This document shows, piece after piece, positions 37,816 to 38,101 of a stretch of DNA of 38,101 bases (positions within the stretch are counted from its first letter, which is position 1; every line of letters begins with the position of its first letter). The DNA comes from an uncultured Chloroflexota bacterium (GTDB lineage: Bacteria; Chloroflexota; Anaerolineae; Anaerolineales; Anaerolineaceae), in contig CADATZ010000052.1 in the NCBI GenBank assembly GCA_902791025.1, forward strand, positions 1-38,101, read 5' to 3'. The position numbers were made by a program, and so were the translations under genes. The notes below the pieces were generated by a model, which ran no database searches, was not told where the DNA came from, and saw only the letters and a program-made list of their open reading frames with translations.

Positions 37816-38101
37816 TTACGCCGCAGTAAACTCTTTTATTCGTCCAGCTCGAATACACATAAGAAGATTCGCGCTGGCAAAAAGTACATGAAAACGATTC
37901 AAATTCTTTGCAATTCCTCGATAAACATCTTTGGCATATCCAAATTGACGTTTGACGATGAGAAATGGATGCTCAACTTTGCTCCGGACTGATGATTTTC
38001 TGTTCTCAATATATCGATCCCAGTTGAAGCCATTGTAATTTTTCTCATTCACCTTTATACTGGAAGGCCTTTTATTGATTCGAAATTCAATTTTGCTCAG
38101 A
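37816..38101 (-). CDS. IS5-family transposase, C-terminal part, continues past right edge
   Basis: The - strand frame is open from the window edge to the stop at 37816 (95 codons). It reads IEFRINKRPSSIK, then NWDRYIENRKSSVRSKVEHPFLIVKRQFGY, then VYRGIAKNLNRFHVLFASANLLM. S-K-V-E-H-P-F with K-R-Q-F-G-Y and Y-R-G-x-A-K-N is the DDE-motif E region of IS5-family transposases. The N-terminal DD part lies to the right of the window. No internal stop is visible, so the element may be intact. Confidence 0.9.
   Translation of the reverse strand, partial: LSKIEFRINKRPSSIKVNEKNYNGFNWDRYIENRKSSVRSKVEHPFLIVKRQFGYAKDVYRGIAKNLNRFHVLFASANLLMCIRAGRIKEFTAA

Noticed and set aside
37756..37992. 78-codon + strand frame at the right end
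   Set aside because: It is antisense to the IS5-type transposase and shows no recognisable protein pattern.

Overview
The window is a piece of a bacterial chromosome of moderate GC content. It has ordinary bacterial promoters and strong Shine-Dalgarno sequences. The organism cannot be fixed from this sequence alone. Three things suggest a gut or rumen anaerobe: Firmicutes-like transporters and regulators, solute-binding and secreted proteins without an obvious lipobox, and an abundance of palindromic 'GGGGACAGGCAC' repeats and heptameric minisatellites. Anaerolineae (Chloroflexota) would fit, but this is inference. Both ends of the window lie inside transposase genes: the C-terminus of an IS3/IS481-like integrase on + at the left edge, and an IS5-family transposase on - running off the right edge.

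Layout. 1-1.45 kb: AbiEi-like regulator with a consensus promoter and an inverted-repeat operator, then tRNA-Lys(CTT). 1.65-4.2 kb: RbsA/RbsC-type sugar ABC transporter without a binding protein. 4.36-5.5 kb: unrecognised protein whose reading frame has absorbed three families of 7-bp repeats. 5.8-8.6 kb: CPBP protease and secreted M1 peptidase. 8.9-12.0 kb: a lone 1039-residue protein with a possible permuted papain-like Cys/His domain, convergent with a secreted alkyl-sulfatase and its neighbouring TetR regulator (12-14.8 kb). 15-19.7 kb: secreted C39-like peptidase, TPR protein, DUF624 membrane protein and two tandem SGNH hydrolases, nearly every gap holding a 61-bp palindrome. One palindrome forms the 3' end of an SGNH gene.

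19.9-25.75 kb, + strand: sialic-acid locus with an RpiR regulator, solute-binding protein, two permeases, a YhcH-family protein and NanA lyase, closed by a terminator. Its gaps carry the same heptamer families found inside the 4.4-5.5 kb gene. 25.8-29.2 kb: peroxiredoxin, GyrI-like protein, Vat/CatB-like acetyltransferase, flavin reductase-like protein and the AzlCD exporter.

29.3-37.6 kb: surface-polysaccharide cluster with four GT2 glycosyltransferases in two paralogous pairs, a Wzm/Wzt-type ABC exporter and UDP-galactopyranose mutase. It is visibly AT-richer up to about 36.3 kb. The GT2 genes on either side of the exporter both carry a poly-G tract close to the start codon. One tract (7 G) is in frame. 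The other (8 G) puts the gene out of frame, and one added G restores a full-length enzyme. This looks like a phase-variable switch for surface-glycan structure and is the most striking signal in the window.
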